Assembly (NCBI GenBank): GCA_937901745.1
Contig: CALGSZ010000022.1
Span: 93,500-157,499, forward strand
DNA: 64,000 nucleotides
Direction: 5' to 3'
Origin: an uncultured Chloroflexota bacterium
GTDB taxonomy: Bacteria > Chloroflexota > Chloroflexia > Thermomicrobiales > UBA6265
Numbering within the stretch: position 1 is the stretch's first letter; each line of letters starts with the position of its first letter. This document shows positions 1 through 8,658 of the stretch, one piece after another. The notes beneath the pieces were generated by a model that saw only the letters and a list, made by a program, of their open reading frames with translations, was not told the origin of the DNA and did not search any database. Both the position numbers and the translations under genes were made by a program.

Positions 1-432
1 GAAGATTGCACCGGGCACGAGACAAACCGCGACGATCCAGCCGACGGCGCTTTCCCGGAACTCTGGACCGCCCTGGATATCGAGCATCAGCCACACGCAG
101 GCAACGATCAGCCCGAGCCAGACGGAGCGGACGAGGATCGCCAATATCCGCTGGAGCCAGACGCGCCGCGCGATCCAATTGAGATGCCGCACGACATAAT
201 CACCGGCCGGCCCGGCGGGCGGCGCCTTTCGATCGCGCGCGGGAAGATGCGGGGCCGGGATATCGGACGCGAGCCAGAACGGCGCCGTGATCGTGCGGTA
301 GATTCCGGTGCGGACTGCCTTGCCATCCGGGCGACGCAAGGTCCGAGCGCGTCGCGCGTCACGGAGCCAACCGCGAGGCTGGAGATCTATGACGGGCCGT
401 GGAGATTCCGGCAGCGTGAGTCGAGTTGCCAT
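1..432 (-). CDS. membrane protein, partial (runs off left edge)
   Basis: The frame is open for 144 codons from the ATG at 432 to the window edge, so the C-terminus is missing. A basic N-terminal half rich in Arg and Pro is followed by a hydrophobic stretch at about residues 95-120 (ILAILVRSVWLGLIVACVWL) and the start of a second one (VGWIVAVCLVPGAIF), so it is probably an inner-membrane protein. It starts 6 bp after the stop of the peptidase-MA-like gene, and GGGAG in that gene's last codons can serve as its ribosome site, so the two are probably one operon. I do not recognise the family. Confidence 0.6.
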   Translation of the reverse strand, partial: MATRLTLPESPRPVIDLQPRGWLRDARRARTLRRPDGKAVRTGIYRTITAPFWLASDIPAPHLPARDRKAPPAGPAGDYVVRHLNWIARRVWLQRILAILVRSVWLGLIVACVWLMLDIQGGPEFRESAVGWIVAVCLVPGAIF

Positions 433-438
433 GAGCAG

Positions 439-1968
439 TTACTCCCACCGTAGCTCCGACGTCCCGCGGGACCAGAGCCAGAGGGCGAGCCACGCCAGCG
501 TCAGGACGGCAAGCGCGCCGAGCATTAGCACGAGCCGGCGCTGGCGAGTGTCGAGATCGGACAGAACGCTTTGTGCTTGGGCCCGGCGCTCGTCATCGCC
601 GAGCCGGGCGAAGAGGGTGCCCGCCTCCAAGGCCGCCGCGCGCGCCTCGGGATAGTCGCCCCAGGTTTGGGCGCGAGCCAGCGCTTCTTCCAGGCGGGTT
701 TCCGCCCTCAATCCGTCGGCGACGAGCTGCTCGTAGTCGGCGATCAGGTCGTCAGGGCGTTGCTCCGGCGGCAAGAGGGCGTATTGATCTTTCGCTTTCG
801 CGAGGTTGACACTCGCGCGGTCGTAAGCATGCCGCTCAAGCGCCTGCTGCGTATCCGCCATCAGCTCTTCGGCTTGAATCCCGATCGCGCACTGGGCGAG
901 CAGAATCTCCACCTCGTCTTGCAGCCGCGAATCGTCGAGCGCCCGGAAGAGCTGCTCGGAGAGCTGGAGCACCTCCTGTGCGCCGCGATAGTTGCCGCGG
1001 GCCAGCAACTGGCGCGCCGGCTCGAGATCGAACCCGGCGGTCAGGTTCCAGCGCCAGTCGCTAGCGACCCACTGCGGGAGCCGCTCCCGCCACATCTTCT
1101 CCAGCCCGTTCGCATCGCTCGGGTAATAGGCGGCTTGAAGCGCCTCGCGCCAATTCTCCGCGGTCCGCAGCTCGACCAGGAACCGCTGAAACTCCGGCAG
1201 TCCATGGTGCTGAATCAGGTAGGCGATCACGGCATAACCCTGGGCCGCGATCAGCTCCTCATCGTCAATGGGGTTCTCGCGGTTGAGATTGGACCACGAC
1301 GGCAACTCGGCCCGTTGGTTGGCGCCCTGGACGATGGCAGCGAGACGCGCCAGGCGCGGCATGTTCGGGCGCTCGACATATTGGGCGATGCCTTCATCGA
1401 ACCCGCGCGGGATGCGGAAGCTCGAGGCGATGCCCGTCAGGATGTGGGATACGGCATGACGTAGGTGATTCTCCGCCTCGAGGTCTGAGTAGGCGGCGAA
1501 GCGTGGCAGTGCGATCGAGATGTCCCGCTGGCGCGGATCGGCAAAGGCAGTGATGCCAGGCAGCTCGTTCCGTTCGATCTCCGCGACCGCGGCGTCGTAG
1601 TTGGCCGTGTCCGCGTAAACGTAGACCGCGATTTTGCGATCGGACGTCGCCTTGAACAGCAGGCTCAGCTCGTCGTACGCCGTCTCCGCCAGCGGACCAT
1701 AGGTCTCCGCGAACGCCTCCGCCGTCATGCGGTCGTTGGCTTGGACGACAAAGCGGAAATGCTCGGTCTCGACCGCGGTCCATTCCTCCGTCAGCCCGCC
1801 CGGCGGCTCGGCTGCGGCCACAATGCTCGGCAGCGGCAGCATCGCCAGCGCCATGATGAGCGCGACGACAACGCCGGCGCCGCCCCGGCATCTGCCCCTT
1901 CCTCCAAACGGCGAGAGATTGGGAGGAAACTGGAATTTCGGTGTGGGAGCGGAAGCGGGTCCAGCCAT
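439..1968 (-). CDS. membrane-anchored peptidase-MA-like protein with degenerate zinc motif
   Basis: This 509-residue protein has a hydrophobic N-terminal segment (about 31-53), an extracytoplasmic domain, a helical TPR-like region (about 310-470) and a C-terminal membrane helix (about 480-502). The middle resembles the peptidase MA / gluzincin fold: EHFRF near 69, and DEGIAQY at 191-197 in the position of the usual EG.A.Y glutamate helix. The expected HEXXH reads HAVSH at 171-175, so the catalytic glutamate is missing and the protein may be inactive or a binding protein. The ATG at 1968 has AGGAG 7 nt upstream. The first 30 residues before the hydrophobic stretch are Pro/Gly/Arg-rich and unlike a signal peptide, so a later start (Met39 or Met43) is possible. 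The partial membrane protein follows 6 bp downstream. Confidence 0.65.
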   Translation of the reverse strand: MAGPASAPTPKFQFPPNLSPFGGRGRCRGGAGVVVALIMALAMLPLPSIVAAAEPPGGLTEEWTAVETEHFRFVVQANDRMTAEAFAETYGPLAETAYDELSLLFKATSDRKIAVYVYADTANYDAAVAEIERNELPGITAFADPRQRDISIALPRFAAYSDLEAENHLRHAVSHILTGIASSFRIPRGFDEGIAQYVERPNMPRLARLAAIVQGANQRAELPSWSNLNRENPIDDEELIAAQGYAVIAYLIQHHGLPEFQRFLVELRTAENWREALQAAYYPSDANGLEKMWRERLPQWVASDWRWNLTAGFDLEPARQLLARGNYRGAQEVLQLSEQLFRALDDSRLQDEVEILLAQCAIGIQAEELMADTQQALERHAYDRASVNLAKAKDQYALLPPEQRPDDLIADYEQLVADGLRAETRLEEALARAQTWGDYPEARAAALEAGTLFARLGDDERRAQAQSVLSDLDTRQRRLVLMLGALAVLTLAWLALWLWSRGTSELRWE

Positions 1969-2395
1969 CGCCTGCTCCTGAGATCAGGGAATTACGTTGG
2001 ATGCGACATGGAGATGAAGAGGAGTGGCCTTCCTGCGCTTCGATCAGCGCCGGCTGCCGCCAGAGTGACGCAAAGCACCCGGCGCGCCTGAGGGAGTGGG
2101 CTTCCCGTCCCAACGCGGAACGAACTGCTTGCCGTCTCCCATTGATAGTTGACGATATAGTCTACTCGAATGCTGCCTCCTGTCGATGGTTCCGCGCCAC
2201 AATCGCGTTACCCACCGCACCCAGTGCGGCCGCATTCGGGTAGCCAACGTTCCGCCGCCGGCGCCCGGCGGTGCGGTAGGCTTCTCTCGTCCGACCCACC
2301 TGCGCATCATCGGTGGGGAAAGCGGTGACCGTGTCCATCATTCCGACGACATGACGCGGCAGTTCGTGCAAGCTGTCCAGGAGCATGACCGACCA
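1969..2395. other. divergent intergenic region, 427 bp
   Basis: This region separates the leftward peptidase-MA-like gene from the rightward PLP enzyme gene. A weak leftward promoter can be proposed: TCGACA (complement of 2181-2186), a 16-bp spacer and TAGACT (complement of 2159-2164). I see no RNA gene or believable ORF. The open frame from 2186 continues into the PLP gene but lacks a start context. Confidence 0.35.
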
Positions 2396-3580
2396 ATGAC
2401 CGAGCGCATCGCCTTCGCCTCGCTGGCCATCCACGCCGACGACCCGATCGAGCAAACCGCAAGTGTCGCGCCACCAATTCACCAAACCTCGACCTTCGCG
2501 GCCGAGACGGACGAAGAGTTCGCCGCGATGGCGACGGAGCCGCGTCACCCGCGCTACTACACGCGCTATGGCAACCCGACACTAGCGCGAGCGGAGGCGG
2601 TGATCGCCGCTCTCGAGGGCGCCGAAGCCGCGCTGGTTGCTGCCTCCGGGATGGGCGCGATCGCGTCAGCGGTTCTCACGCTCGTCGGCCAAGGCGACCA
2701 TGTTGTGGCGCAGCAGAACCACTACATGGGAACGTCGAAGCTCCTGGGCGAGTTCCTGCCGCGTTTCGGCGTCACGTCCACCCTGGTGGACCAAACCGAC
2801 CCGGCCGCGTTCGAGGCAGCGCTGACGCCGCAGACGAAGCTGATCATCGTCGAGACACCCGCCAACCCGACGCTGCAGCTCACCGACCTCCGCGCGGTAG
2901 CCGACCTCGCCCGCTCGCACGGCATCCTCACGCTCGCCGACAACACCTTCGCCTCGCCGGTGAATCAGCAGCCCCTCGCGCTCGGCATCGACCTGGTGAT
3001 GCACAGCGGCACGAAGTATCTCGGCGGCCATCACGACCTCATCGCCGGCGTCATCGCTGGTTCGCGCTCCCTGATCGAGCGCATTTGGGATTCCTCGATC
3101 GTCCTCGGCGCGACGCTGGGACCGTTCGATGCCTGGCTCTTGCTGCGCGGCCTGCGAACGCTACCGCTGCGGGTCCGACAGCACAATGCGACGGCGCAGG
3201 CGATCGCCGAGTTTCTAGATCGTCATCCCGCCATCGAGGCAGTTCACTACCCCGGCTTGCCGTCACACCCTCAGCACGAGCTTGCGCGCCGGCAAATGTC
3301 CGGGTTTGGCGGCACGCTCAGCTTCGCCGTGCGCGGCGGCTACGAGGCGACGCAGCGGTTCATGCGCGGGCTGCGGCTCATCAAGCAGGCGGTCAGCCTG
3401 GGCGGATTCGAGACGCTTGCTGTCCATGCGGCGGCGATGTGGGCGGGCACACTGGGCGAGGAAGGGGCGCGGCAGGCAGGCGTGCAGCCGAATCTCGTCC
3501 GCCTCTCGACGGGTCTCGAAGACCCGGCGGACATCATCAACGACCTCGACCAGGCGCTCGCCAGCGCCGGCATCGCCTGA
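2396..3580 (+). CDS. Cys/Met-metabolism PLP-dependent enzyme (cystathionine gamma-synthase/lyase family)
   Basis: A 394-residue fold-type I PLP enzyme. Landmarks are YYTRYGNPT (54-62), SGMGAI (84-89), ETPANPTL (153-160), the cofactor aspartate in ADNTFASP (181-188) and the Schiff-base lysine K207 in HSGTKYLGGH. This is the family that makes or cleaves cystathionine, or eliminates thiol from methionine or O-acyl-homoserine; motifs alone do not separate these activities. The ATG at 2396 gives the usual family length. The open frame extends upstream to 2186, but that part is low-complexity and unlike the family. CAGGAG lies 12 nt before the chosen start. It converges on the M20 gene 29 bp downstream. 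Confidence 0.85.
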   Translation: MTERIAFASLAIHADDPIEQTASVAPPIHQTSTFAAETDEEFAAMATEPRHPRYYTRYGNPTLARAEAVIAALEGAEAALVAASGMGAIASAVLTLVGQGDHVVAQQNHYMGTSKLLGEFLPRFGVTSTLVDQTDPAAFEAALTPQTKLIIVETPANPTLQLTDLRAVADLARSHGILTLADNTFASPVNQQPLALGIDLVMHSGTKYLGGHHDLIAGVIAGSRSLIERIWDSSIVLGATLGPFDAWLLLRGLRTLPLRVRQHNATAQAIAEFLDRHPAIEAVHYPGLPSHPQHELARRQMSGFGGTLSFAVRGGYEATQRFMRGLRLIKQAVSLGGFETLAVHAAAMWAGTLGEEGARQAGVQPNLVRLSTGLEDPADIINDLDQALASAGIA

Positions 3581-3609
3581 GGTCGAGCACGGCACCAGCC
3601 GGCAGATCC

Positions 3610-4743
3610 TCAGCGGCAGAAATCTCGAGCGGCTGTCAGATAGACCTGCCGGCACGCTTCGAGATCGTCCAAATTGACCCACTCGACCGCGGCGTGCGCG
3701 CCCTCGCCGCCGGGACCGAAAATGACGGTCGGGATGCCAGCTTCCGCCAGAAGCGCGGAGTCCATCCAAAACGGCTCACCGACGAGCGCCGGCTCCTCAC
3801 CCAGCGCTTGCCGCGCCGCTGCCCGCACCGCCCGGACGATCGGCTCGTCAGGCGAAACTTCGAACGGCTGGCGAGTCAGGCCACGCCGCAGCGTCGCTTT
3901 GAGGCTCGGATCGTGCGCGGCGAGCCCCTCGAGGATGCCCCGCAGCTGCCCTACCACGATCGCCGTTGTCTCACCGGGGATCGTGCGGCGCTCGATGCTC
4001 AAGCGGCAGTGCTCGGGATAGGTCGAGAGCCCGTTCCCACCGGCAATCAGCGAGGCGTGGATCGAGCCGGAGCCGAGGAGCGGGTGCAGCGGGTTGGCCC
4101 GCAGCGCGCGGTCGAGCTGTTCGATGCCGACGAGCACGTGCCCCATCTTGGCGATAGCATCCACACCGAGATCGGGGCGCGAGCCATGCGCCGCGACGCC
4201 GTGCGTCTCGATGTCGAGCCAGACGAAGCCCTTGTGCGCGATACAGACGCGCATCCCGGTCGGCTCCGTCACGATCGCTGCATCGGCGCGGTAGTCGGCC
4301 AGGACGGCCTGCGTTCCGACACTGGCGAATTCCTCGTCAACGACAGCCGTGACGATCACATCGCCGGCCGGCGGATCCTGCGCAAGCTCGGCCGCTGCCA
4401 ACATTACCGCCGCCAAGCTGCCCTTCATGTCGAACGCACCCCGCCCGTAGATCCGATTGCCCTCGATACGCGCCGCGAGCGGGCTCTCCATGCCGTCGTA
4501 CCCGACGGTGTCGAGGTGCGCGTTCAGCATCAGCGAGCGCCCGCCACCCGCTCCCGGCACGATCCCGATGACATTCGGCCGGCCCGGCGCGGCCTCCTGC
4601 AGCTCGACACGAAGACCGGCGCGCTCGAGCCAACCGGCGACGAACTCGGCAAGCTCTCGCTCTCCGTTGCCACCAGGAACGAGGTCTGGGTTGACGGAAT
4701 CAATCGCGACGAGCTGGTTGACGAGATGGGCGAGATCTGACAC
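3610..4743 (-). CDS. M20 family amidohydrolase (ArgE/DapE-like)
   Basis: A 377-residue zinc peptidase of the ArgE/DapE/CPG2 group, which hydrolyses amide bonds of N-acyl amino acids or small peptides in the cytoplasm. Metal and catalytic residues are visible: H76 and D78 in AHLDTV, D105 in GAFDMKGS, the general base and ligand E137/E138 in VVDEEFAS, and a dimerisation lid domain from about 175 (HGVAAHGSRP). The GTG at 4743 was chosen because GAGAGGAG precedes it by 5 nt and the family domain starts directly after it. The frame stays open 87 codons further upstream, without family similarity. Exact substrate unknown. Confidence 0.85.
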   Translation of the reverse strand: MSDLAHLVNQLVAIDSVNPDLVPGGNGERELAEFVAGWLERAGLRVELQEAAPGRPNVIGIVPGAGGGRSLMLNAHLDTVGYDGMESPLAARIEGNRIYGRGAFDMKGSLAAVMLAAAELAQDPPAGDVIVTAVVDEEFASVGTQAVLADYRADAAIVTEPTGMRVCIAHKGFVWLDIETHGVAAHGSRPDLGVDAIAKMGHVLVGIEQLDRALRANPLHPLLGSGSIHASLIAGGNGLSTYPEHCRLSIERRTIPGETTAIVVGQLRGILEGLAAHDPSLKATLRRGLTRQPFEVSPDEPIVRAVRAAARQALGEEPALVGEPFWMDSALLAEAGIPTVIFGPGGEGAHAAVEWVNLDDLEACRQVYLTAARDFCR

Positions 4744-5190
4744 GAAACTCCTCTCGAGCAAGGCAAATCCCCGCCAGGCACCATACCACGACCGCTCCTG
4801 CCCGCGATGCCACACAATCCCCATTCGACATAACGAAGAACGCGGCTCGATTCGAGAGTTACGTTGGGGGAGACAGGGAGCAGGACAATAAGAGAGTCTT
4901 GCCGCCAAGCTCGAATGCCAATCTTCGACATCCGCTCGGCGCCGTTGATCGCCGCTGCCACCTTCGTACCGATCTCGGATGCGATTTTGTAATCGAAACA
5001 ACACTCATTTCGCGGTACACGGCCGAGGTTCGTGTACCTGCTGTCACACGCCGCCTGCGGCGCGGATCGCGCCACGCCAGACTGTCAACACGCACGACTC
5101 ATCCTGCGAGGAATTCAACGCCTCAGCGCCCTGCTTGTGACGCTAGAGTCACACCCAACCCCAACAAATGAGTCACTGCTCAATGACCGC
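4744..5190. other. intergenic region, nothing recognised
   Basis: This gap of nearly 450 bp precedes the promoter of the SH3b/YkuD gene. ORFs on both strands here are short, overlap each other and have no plausible ribosome sites. Base composition is less GC-biased than the coding regions around it. I see no RNA gene, repeat or mobile element. Confidence 0.4.
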
Positions 5191-5221
5191 TTGACAAATC
5201 CCCAGAATGGGTGAGTAGACT
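5191..5221 (+). promoter_or_regulatory. candidate sigma70-type promoter of the SH3b/YkuD gene
   Basis: TTGACA at 5191-5196 is a perfect -35 box. TAGACT at 5216-5221 is a 4/6 match to the -10 box after a long 19-bp spacer. It lies just upstream of the structured leader. Confidence 0.45.
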
Positions 5222-5228
5222 ACCGGGA

Positions 5229-5328
5229 CTAGCGGGGCATTTCGCTGCGGGATGAGAACCGGTACGGTGGTAACAAGCGCCGACGGCGCTCATTTCCTGG
5301 GGTTCCCCGGCCCCAAGTGCCCCGCTAG
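5229..5328 (+). ncRNA. structured 5' leader, candidate cis-regulatory RNA
   Basis: A perfect 10-bp closing stem pairs 5229-5238 (CTAGCGGGGC) with 5319-5328 (GCCCCGCTAG). Inside are further hairpins, including GCGCC-gac-GGCGC and a GGGG/CCCC pairing near 5300-5313. The element lies between the promoter and the start codon at 5359, entirely in the untranslated leader. Shape and position suit a riboswitch or other leader RNA. I could not match it to a class I know: the conserved blocks of the ydaO/c-di-AMP leader, often found before cell-wall genes, are not evident. Confidence 0.4.
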
Positions 5329-5358
5329 AACAACACAACGAGAGGGAAGGGGGAAGGG

Positions 5359-6321
5359 ATGCTGGTTCGGCTTCCCGGCATCCGCCCTAGCTTGCCGACG
5401 AGGGCTGGCGTCGGCAAGCGGCGGGGCGGGTTCCGTCGGTTTGGCCGGTACGGCGCGGTTGCGCTTATTCTCGCGATCACCATCGTAGGTTTCTCACCTC
5501 AGCCGGTTCACGGTGAAAGCCCCGGCTACATCGCCACGGACGCGCTCAACCTGCGAGAAGGCCCAGGTACGTGGGCCCCAGTTATCAACGTGATGTGGCA
5601 GGGAGAGCCCGTCACCATCCTCGACGGTCCCACGGCAGACGGCTGGTATCAGGTCAGCTACTACGGGCAAGTCGGTTGGGCCTACGGCGACTACCTCGGC
5701 TTCGGCAGCGGGGGTGGCGCCGGCGGGATGGGCGGCACCGCGTGGGTGAACACCGACGCGCTCAACATCCGGGCGGACGCCTCCAAGAAGGCGGCGGTCA
5801 TCGGCCTCCTCTATCAAGGCGAGGAGGTCCAGGTGACCGGCGGCGAGGTGAACGGCTTCGTCCCGGTCAGCGCGAATGGCGTCTGGGGCTGGGTTTGGAG
5901 CGGCTACCTGTCGTGGGACGGGCCGGTCAGCAGCGGCCCCGAGCACTGGATCGACGTCGACCGCAGCAGCCGAACGGTGACACTCTACGTCGGTGACGAG
6001 CCGATCGCGACCTACTACGCATCGCTCGGCTTCGATCCCTCGCCAGACGGCTTCTATTCGACGGCGATCGGCACCTACTACGTCTATAGCAAGTACGAGC
6101 CGATCAGCTACACGCCGTGGGCGGATGCGTACATCAAGTACTGGGTTGGGTTCGATCCGGAGCGCCTGAACGGCTTCCACTCCTGGACGCTCGACGCGAA
6201 CGGCAACGTGCTGCCGTGGGGAGATGGGCCGACCGGCGGCTGCGTCGCGACGGACATGGCCGCGGCGAAAGCGATCTACGACTTCTCGTACATCGGGATG
6301 CGCGTCGAGATCCACGACTGA
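5359..6321 (+). CDS. secreted SH3b-SH3b-YkuD protein, L,D-transpeptidase-like
   Basis: A 320-residue exported protein. Basic N-terminus, signal segment at about 33-51, two bacterial SH3 repeats (about 55-115 and 128-186, each with DALN.R and a closing W..YL), then a YkuD-like catalytic domain (about 195-320). L,D-transpeptidases cross-link or anchor to peptidoglycan through a cysteine in the SHGC[IV]R motif. Here the cysteine is kept as C295 in TGGCVAT and an upstream His in GFHSWT (H274), but the motif histidine is Gly and the Arg is Thr. Activity may be altered. The ATG follows GAGGGAAGGGGGAAGGG. A stem-loop terminator follows the gene. Confidence 0.75.
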   Translation: MLVRLPGIRPSLPTRAGVGKRRGGFRRFGRYGAVALILAITIVGFSPQPVHGESPGYIATDALNLREGPGTWAPVINVMWQGEPVTILDGPTADGWYQVSYYGQVGWAYGDYLGFGSGGGAGGMGGTAWVNTDALNIRADASKKAAVIGLLYQGEEVQVTGGEVNGFVPVSANGVWGWVWSGYLSWDGPVSSGPEHWIDVDRSSRTVTLYVGDEPIATYYASLGFDPSPDGFYSTAIGTYYVYSKYEPISYTPWADAYIKYWVGFDPERLNGFHSWTLDANGNVLPWGDGPTGGCVATDMAAAKAIYDFSYIGMRVEIHD

Positions 6322-6346
6322 GACACGACAATCCTTATCTCAGCCA

Positions 6347-6374
6347 GAGGGGCGGGCTAAGCAGTCCGCCCCTC
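6347..6374 (+). terminator. intrinsic-type terminator after the YkuD gene
   Basis: GAGGGGCGG at 6347-6355 pairs perfectly with CCGCCCCTC at 6366-6374 across a 10-nt loop, 25 bp after the stop codon. The following tract (GTCGTTGTG) is only moderately T-rich. Confidence 0.6.
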
Positions 6375-6485
6375 GTCGTTGTGCTCTACATCACGTCGCC
6401 ATTCCCGCCCGCGAGGACAAGACCGACCGCGGTGGAGTAGCGTTGTGTATGGATGACGCATTCGCTCCACCTGAGGATGGGAATC

Positions 6486-7775
6486 ATGATCTGCCGCCGC
6501 GCGCTCTGCTGGTTGATCGTCGTCCTCGCCTTTGCGGCGCCAAGCGTCGCTGAGGCTCAGCCACGGACGGCCATCGGGTTCGAGGTCGTTGCCACGCACG
6601 ATCTCGGCGCCCGTGGCATGAACGCCGGCCTAGCGATCGCTGATGCGTGTGGCTATGTCGGGAGCCGCAGCGGGACGCAAGATGTCCTCATCCTCGATCT
6701 CTCCGATCCCCGCCGCCCACGAACAATCGGCTCACTTCCGCACGCGCCAGGCAGCACGCCGCGGGAGGTGCGCGCCGCCGCCGAGCTCAACCTCCTAATC
6801 GTCATGCACTACCGGCTGGATCCCTTCTCCGGCGCGCCGAACCGCCTCGATCTCTACGACATCAGCGACTGCCGTCGCCCGGAGCTACGCGGCCGCTTCG
6901 ACTTTGGCAACGCACAGCCGCACGAGTTCTTCCTCTGGCGCGATCCTTCGTCCCGCCGGCAGGGGCGGGCGCTCGCCTATGTCGCGATGTGGGGACACAC
7001 TCCCAACTTGCGCGTCATCGACGTCAGCGACCCGACGGCGCCGGTGGAAGTTGCTTCCTGGGACGCGGGAGCGATCGTCGGTTGGCCGTCCCGGCTGCAC
7101 TCGCTGACCGTCTCTCGCAATGGCCGCCGCGCCTACCTGGCCGACTGGGATCTCGGCCTGATGGTGCTGGACACCTCCGGCCTGGCGCGCGGTCGCGGGG
7201 ACCTGACGCCACAACTGCTGACGCCACCAGAAGCATGGGTGCAGCTGCCGGGCGGGAGGCTTCACAGCGCGGTCATCGCGCCCGGCGATGAGTTCGTCGT
7301 CACGACGCAGGAGATCTACGGTCCAGGCGCCTGCCCCTACGGCGGCGTCCATATCGTCAGCGTCGAAGATCCCGCCTCGCCGCGCGTCCTGAGCCGGTTC
7401 GGCATTCCAGAGAACGATCCGGCCGCCTGCGGCACGACGGCGACGCTCGACGGCGCCTTCACCGCTCACAATCCGCTGGTCATTGGTGACCTGGCATTCG
7501 TCAGCTGGTACGCCGGCGGACTGCGAGCGATCGATCTACGCGACCCGGAGAACCCGGTAGCGGCGGGCGCCTTTCAGCCGACGCCGCTCGCCTCGGTCGC
7601 CGCCGACGACTTCACGCTCGGGAGCTACCCGGTGCGAATGTGGAGCTCCCCGATCATCCGCGATGGCTTGATCTACGTGGTGGACATCCGCAACGGCCTG
7701 GCGATCCTGCGCTACACCGGCCCAAGAGCATCGCGGGTGGCTGATATCGAATGGGCGGAAGGCAACGCCACGTGA
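6486..7775 (+). CDS. secreted LVIVD-repeat protein (beta-propeller-like)
   Basis: About 430 residues with a clear signal peptide (ICRRALCWLIVVLAFAAPSVAEA, cut before QPRTA). The mature part repeats blade-like units such as VLILDLSDPRRP, LRVIDVSDPTAP, HIVSVEDPASP and LRAIDLRDPENP, the signature of LVIVD-repeat surface proteins. These are thought to form beta-propellers of unknown ligand. The ATG at 6486 was preferred because TGAGG lies about 10 nt upstream; ATGs at 6453 and 6477 are also in frame. It converges on the Clp-N gene 24 bp downstream. Role unknown, probably extracytoplasmic binding. Confidence 0.7.
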   Translation: MICRRALCWLIVVLAFAAPSVAEAQPRTAIGFEVVATHDLGARGMNAGLAIADACGYVGSRSGTQDVLILDLSDPRRPRTIGSLPHAPGSTPREVRAAAELNLLIVMHYRLDPFSGAPNRLDLYDISDCRRPELRGRFDFGNAQPHEFFLWRDPSSRRQGRALAYVAMWGHTPNLRVIDVSDPTAPVEVASWDAGAIVGWPSRLHSLTVSRNGRRAYLADWDLGLMVLDTSGLARGRGDLTPQLLTPPEAWVQLPGGRLHSAVIAPGDEFVVTTQEIYGPGACPYGGVHIVSVEDPASPRVLSRFGIPENDPAACGTTATLDGAFTAHNPLVIGDLAFVSWYAGGLRAIDLRDPENPVAAGAFQPTPLASVAADDFTLGSYPVRMWSSPIIRDGLIYVVDIRNGLAILRYTGPRASRVADIEWAEGNAT

Positions 7776-7799
7776 GGCGTCGATCTCGGCCGGAGGCGT

Positions 7800-8255
7800 C
7801 TACGCCGGGTCGGCAAGCTCGTCGCGGAGGGCGCGCATCATCGCCCCGCCGATCCGTTCCAGTCCGACGCCCGGCGCCTCCAGGAGCATGACCGCCAACC
7901 CCTCACGCTCCTTCAGCAGCGCCAGCAGAAGATGGAGCGTGCTAATCGAGGCATCCTCGCGCTGCTCGGCTTCCTTGGTCGCGGCCTCGATGATCCTCTG
8001 CAGGCGCGGCGTCATCGCGGGCTCTGGTTCATCCGCCTGTAGTGGCTCTCCCTGGCCAACGATGAAGGCGACGCTGGAGCGGAGCGAATCGGCGTTGATG
8101 CCGAGCGAGGAAAGCATCTGCCCAGCCACGCTGCGCTCATCACGCGCGAGCGCGATGACTAGGTGTTCTGTCCCGCAATAGGAATGGCCAAGCCGGCGGG
8201 CCTCTTCCTTCGCGTTGTCCAGCGCATTCTGCGCGCAGGACGTGAAGCTCTGCAT
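7800..8255 (-). CDS. stand-alone Clp N-terminal domain protein
   Basis: About 151 residues made only of the double Clp-N repeat: residues 1-70 carry the typical EEARRLGHSYCGTEHL motif and a second repeat covers about 80-145 (IIEAATKEAEQREDASISTLHLLLALL). No AAA+ module follows. In ClpA/ClpC the domain binds substrates and adaptors. Single-domain forms may act as an adaptor or stress sensor, or compete with ClpC; this is inference. ATG at 8255 or the adjacent GTG at 8258 fits family starts (MFERFT-like), with GAGG 9-12 nt upstream. The frame is open further upstream without similarity. Confidence 0.75.
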   Translation of the reverse strand: MQSFTSCAQNALDNAKEEARRLGHSYCGTEHLVIALARDERSVAGQMLSSLGINADSLRSSVAFIVGQGEPLQADEPEPAMTPRLQRIIEAATKEAEQREDASISTLHLLLALLKEREGLAVMLLEAPGVGLERIGGAMMRALRDELADPA

Positions 8256-8658
8256 CACGTATGTCATCCTCGTGGCCAGGTCGGTTTGTTGCATTGCCGC
8301 TGGATTCTGGAAGGATGCGCTTGAAAGAGTCGCCGCCGTTAGAGCACCTGCCGCGGGCGGCGGCGCACACTGCAGCGCGTCCCTCCCTACTACCGCCACC
8401 CTCGACTTCGATGCTCCGATGATACGCGCATGACGGCCGACTCTGCCAGACGGTCCATTCGCGCTCGCCCCCAGACTCGTCGCTCGCACGCCACCGCTGT
8501 CGCCGGGTCGTCCCCGAATCTCGCGACCAATCCTGGCAAAATGGACGGCCACTGACGTCATTCAGACGGAGTACGGACCGTGCTACGATCCACGAAAGTG
8601 GATGCAGCGAGGCAGTCCTCGCCGAGAGCAGATGAGGGAGAGGAGAGGGGAGCGGCAG
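8256..8658. other. divergent intergenic region, 400 bp
   Basis: This lies between the leftward Clp-N gene and the rightward oxidoreductase gene. A weak rightward promoter can be drawn: TTCAGA near 8561, a 17-bp spacer and TACGAT near 8584, followed by small hairpins (TCCAC-gaaa-GTGGA) and the AGGAGAGGGGAG ribosome site at 8641-8652. I see no additional gene. Confidence 0.3.

Noticed and set aside
571..1464. 297-codon rightward ORF antisense to the peptidase-MA-like gene
   Set aside because: Shadow frame without a ribosome site; the opposite strand has domain motifs, membrane segments and Shine-Dalgarno.
3085..4740. 551-codon rightward ORF antisense to the M20 gene
   Set aside because: Arg/Pro-rich shadow frame; the opposite strand and the PLP frame carry clear enzyme motifs.
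5229..5328. c-di-AMP (ydaO) or c-di-GMP riboswitch identity for the leader
   Set aside because: Stem topology is suggestive, but I cannot see the conserved sequence blocks of either class, so it is kept only as an unclassified structured leader.
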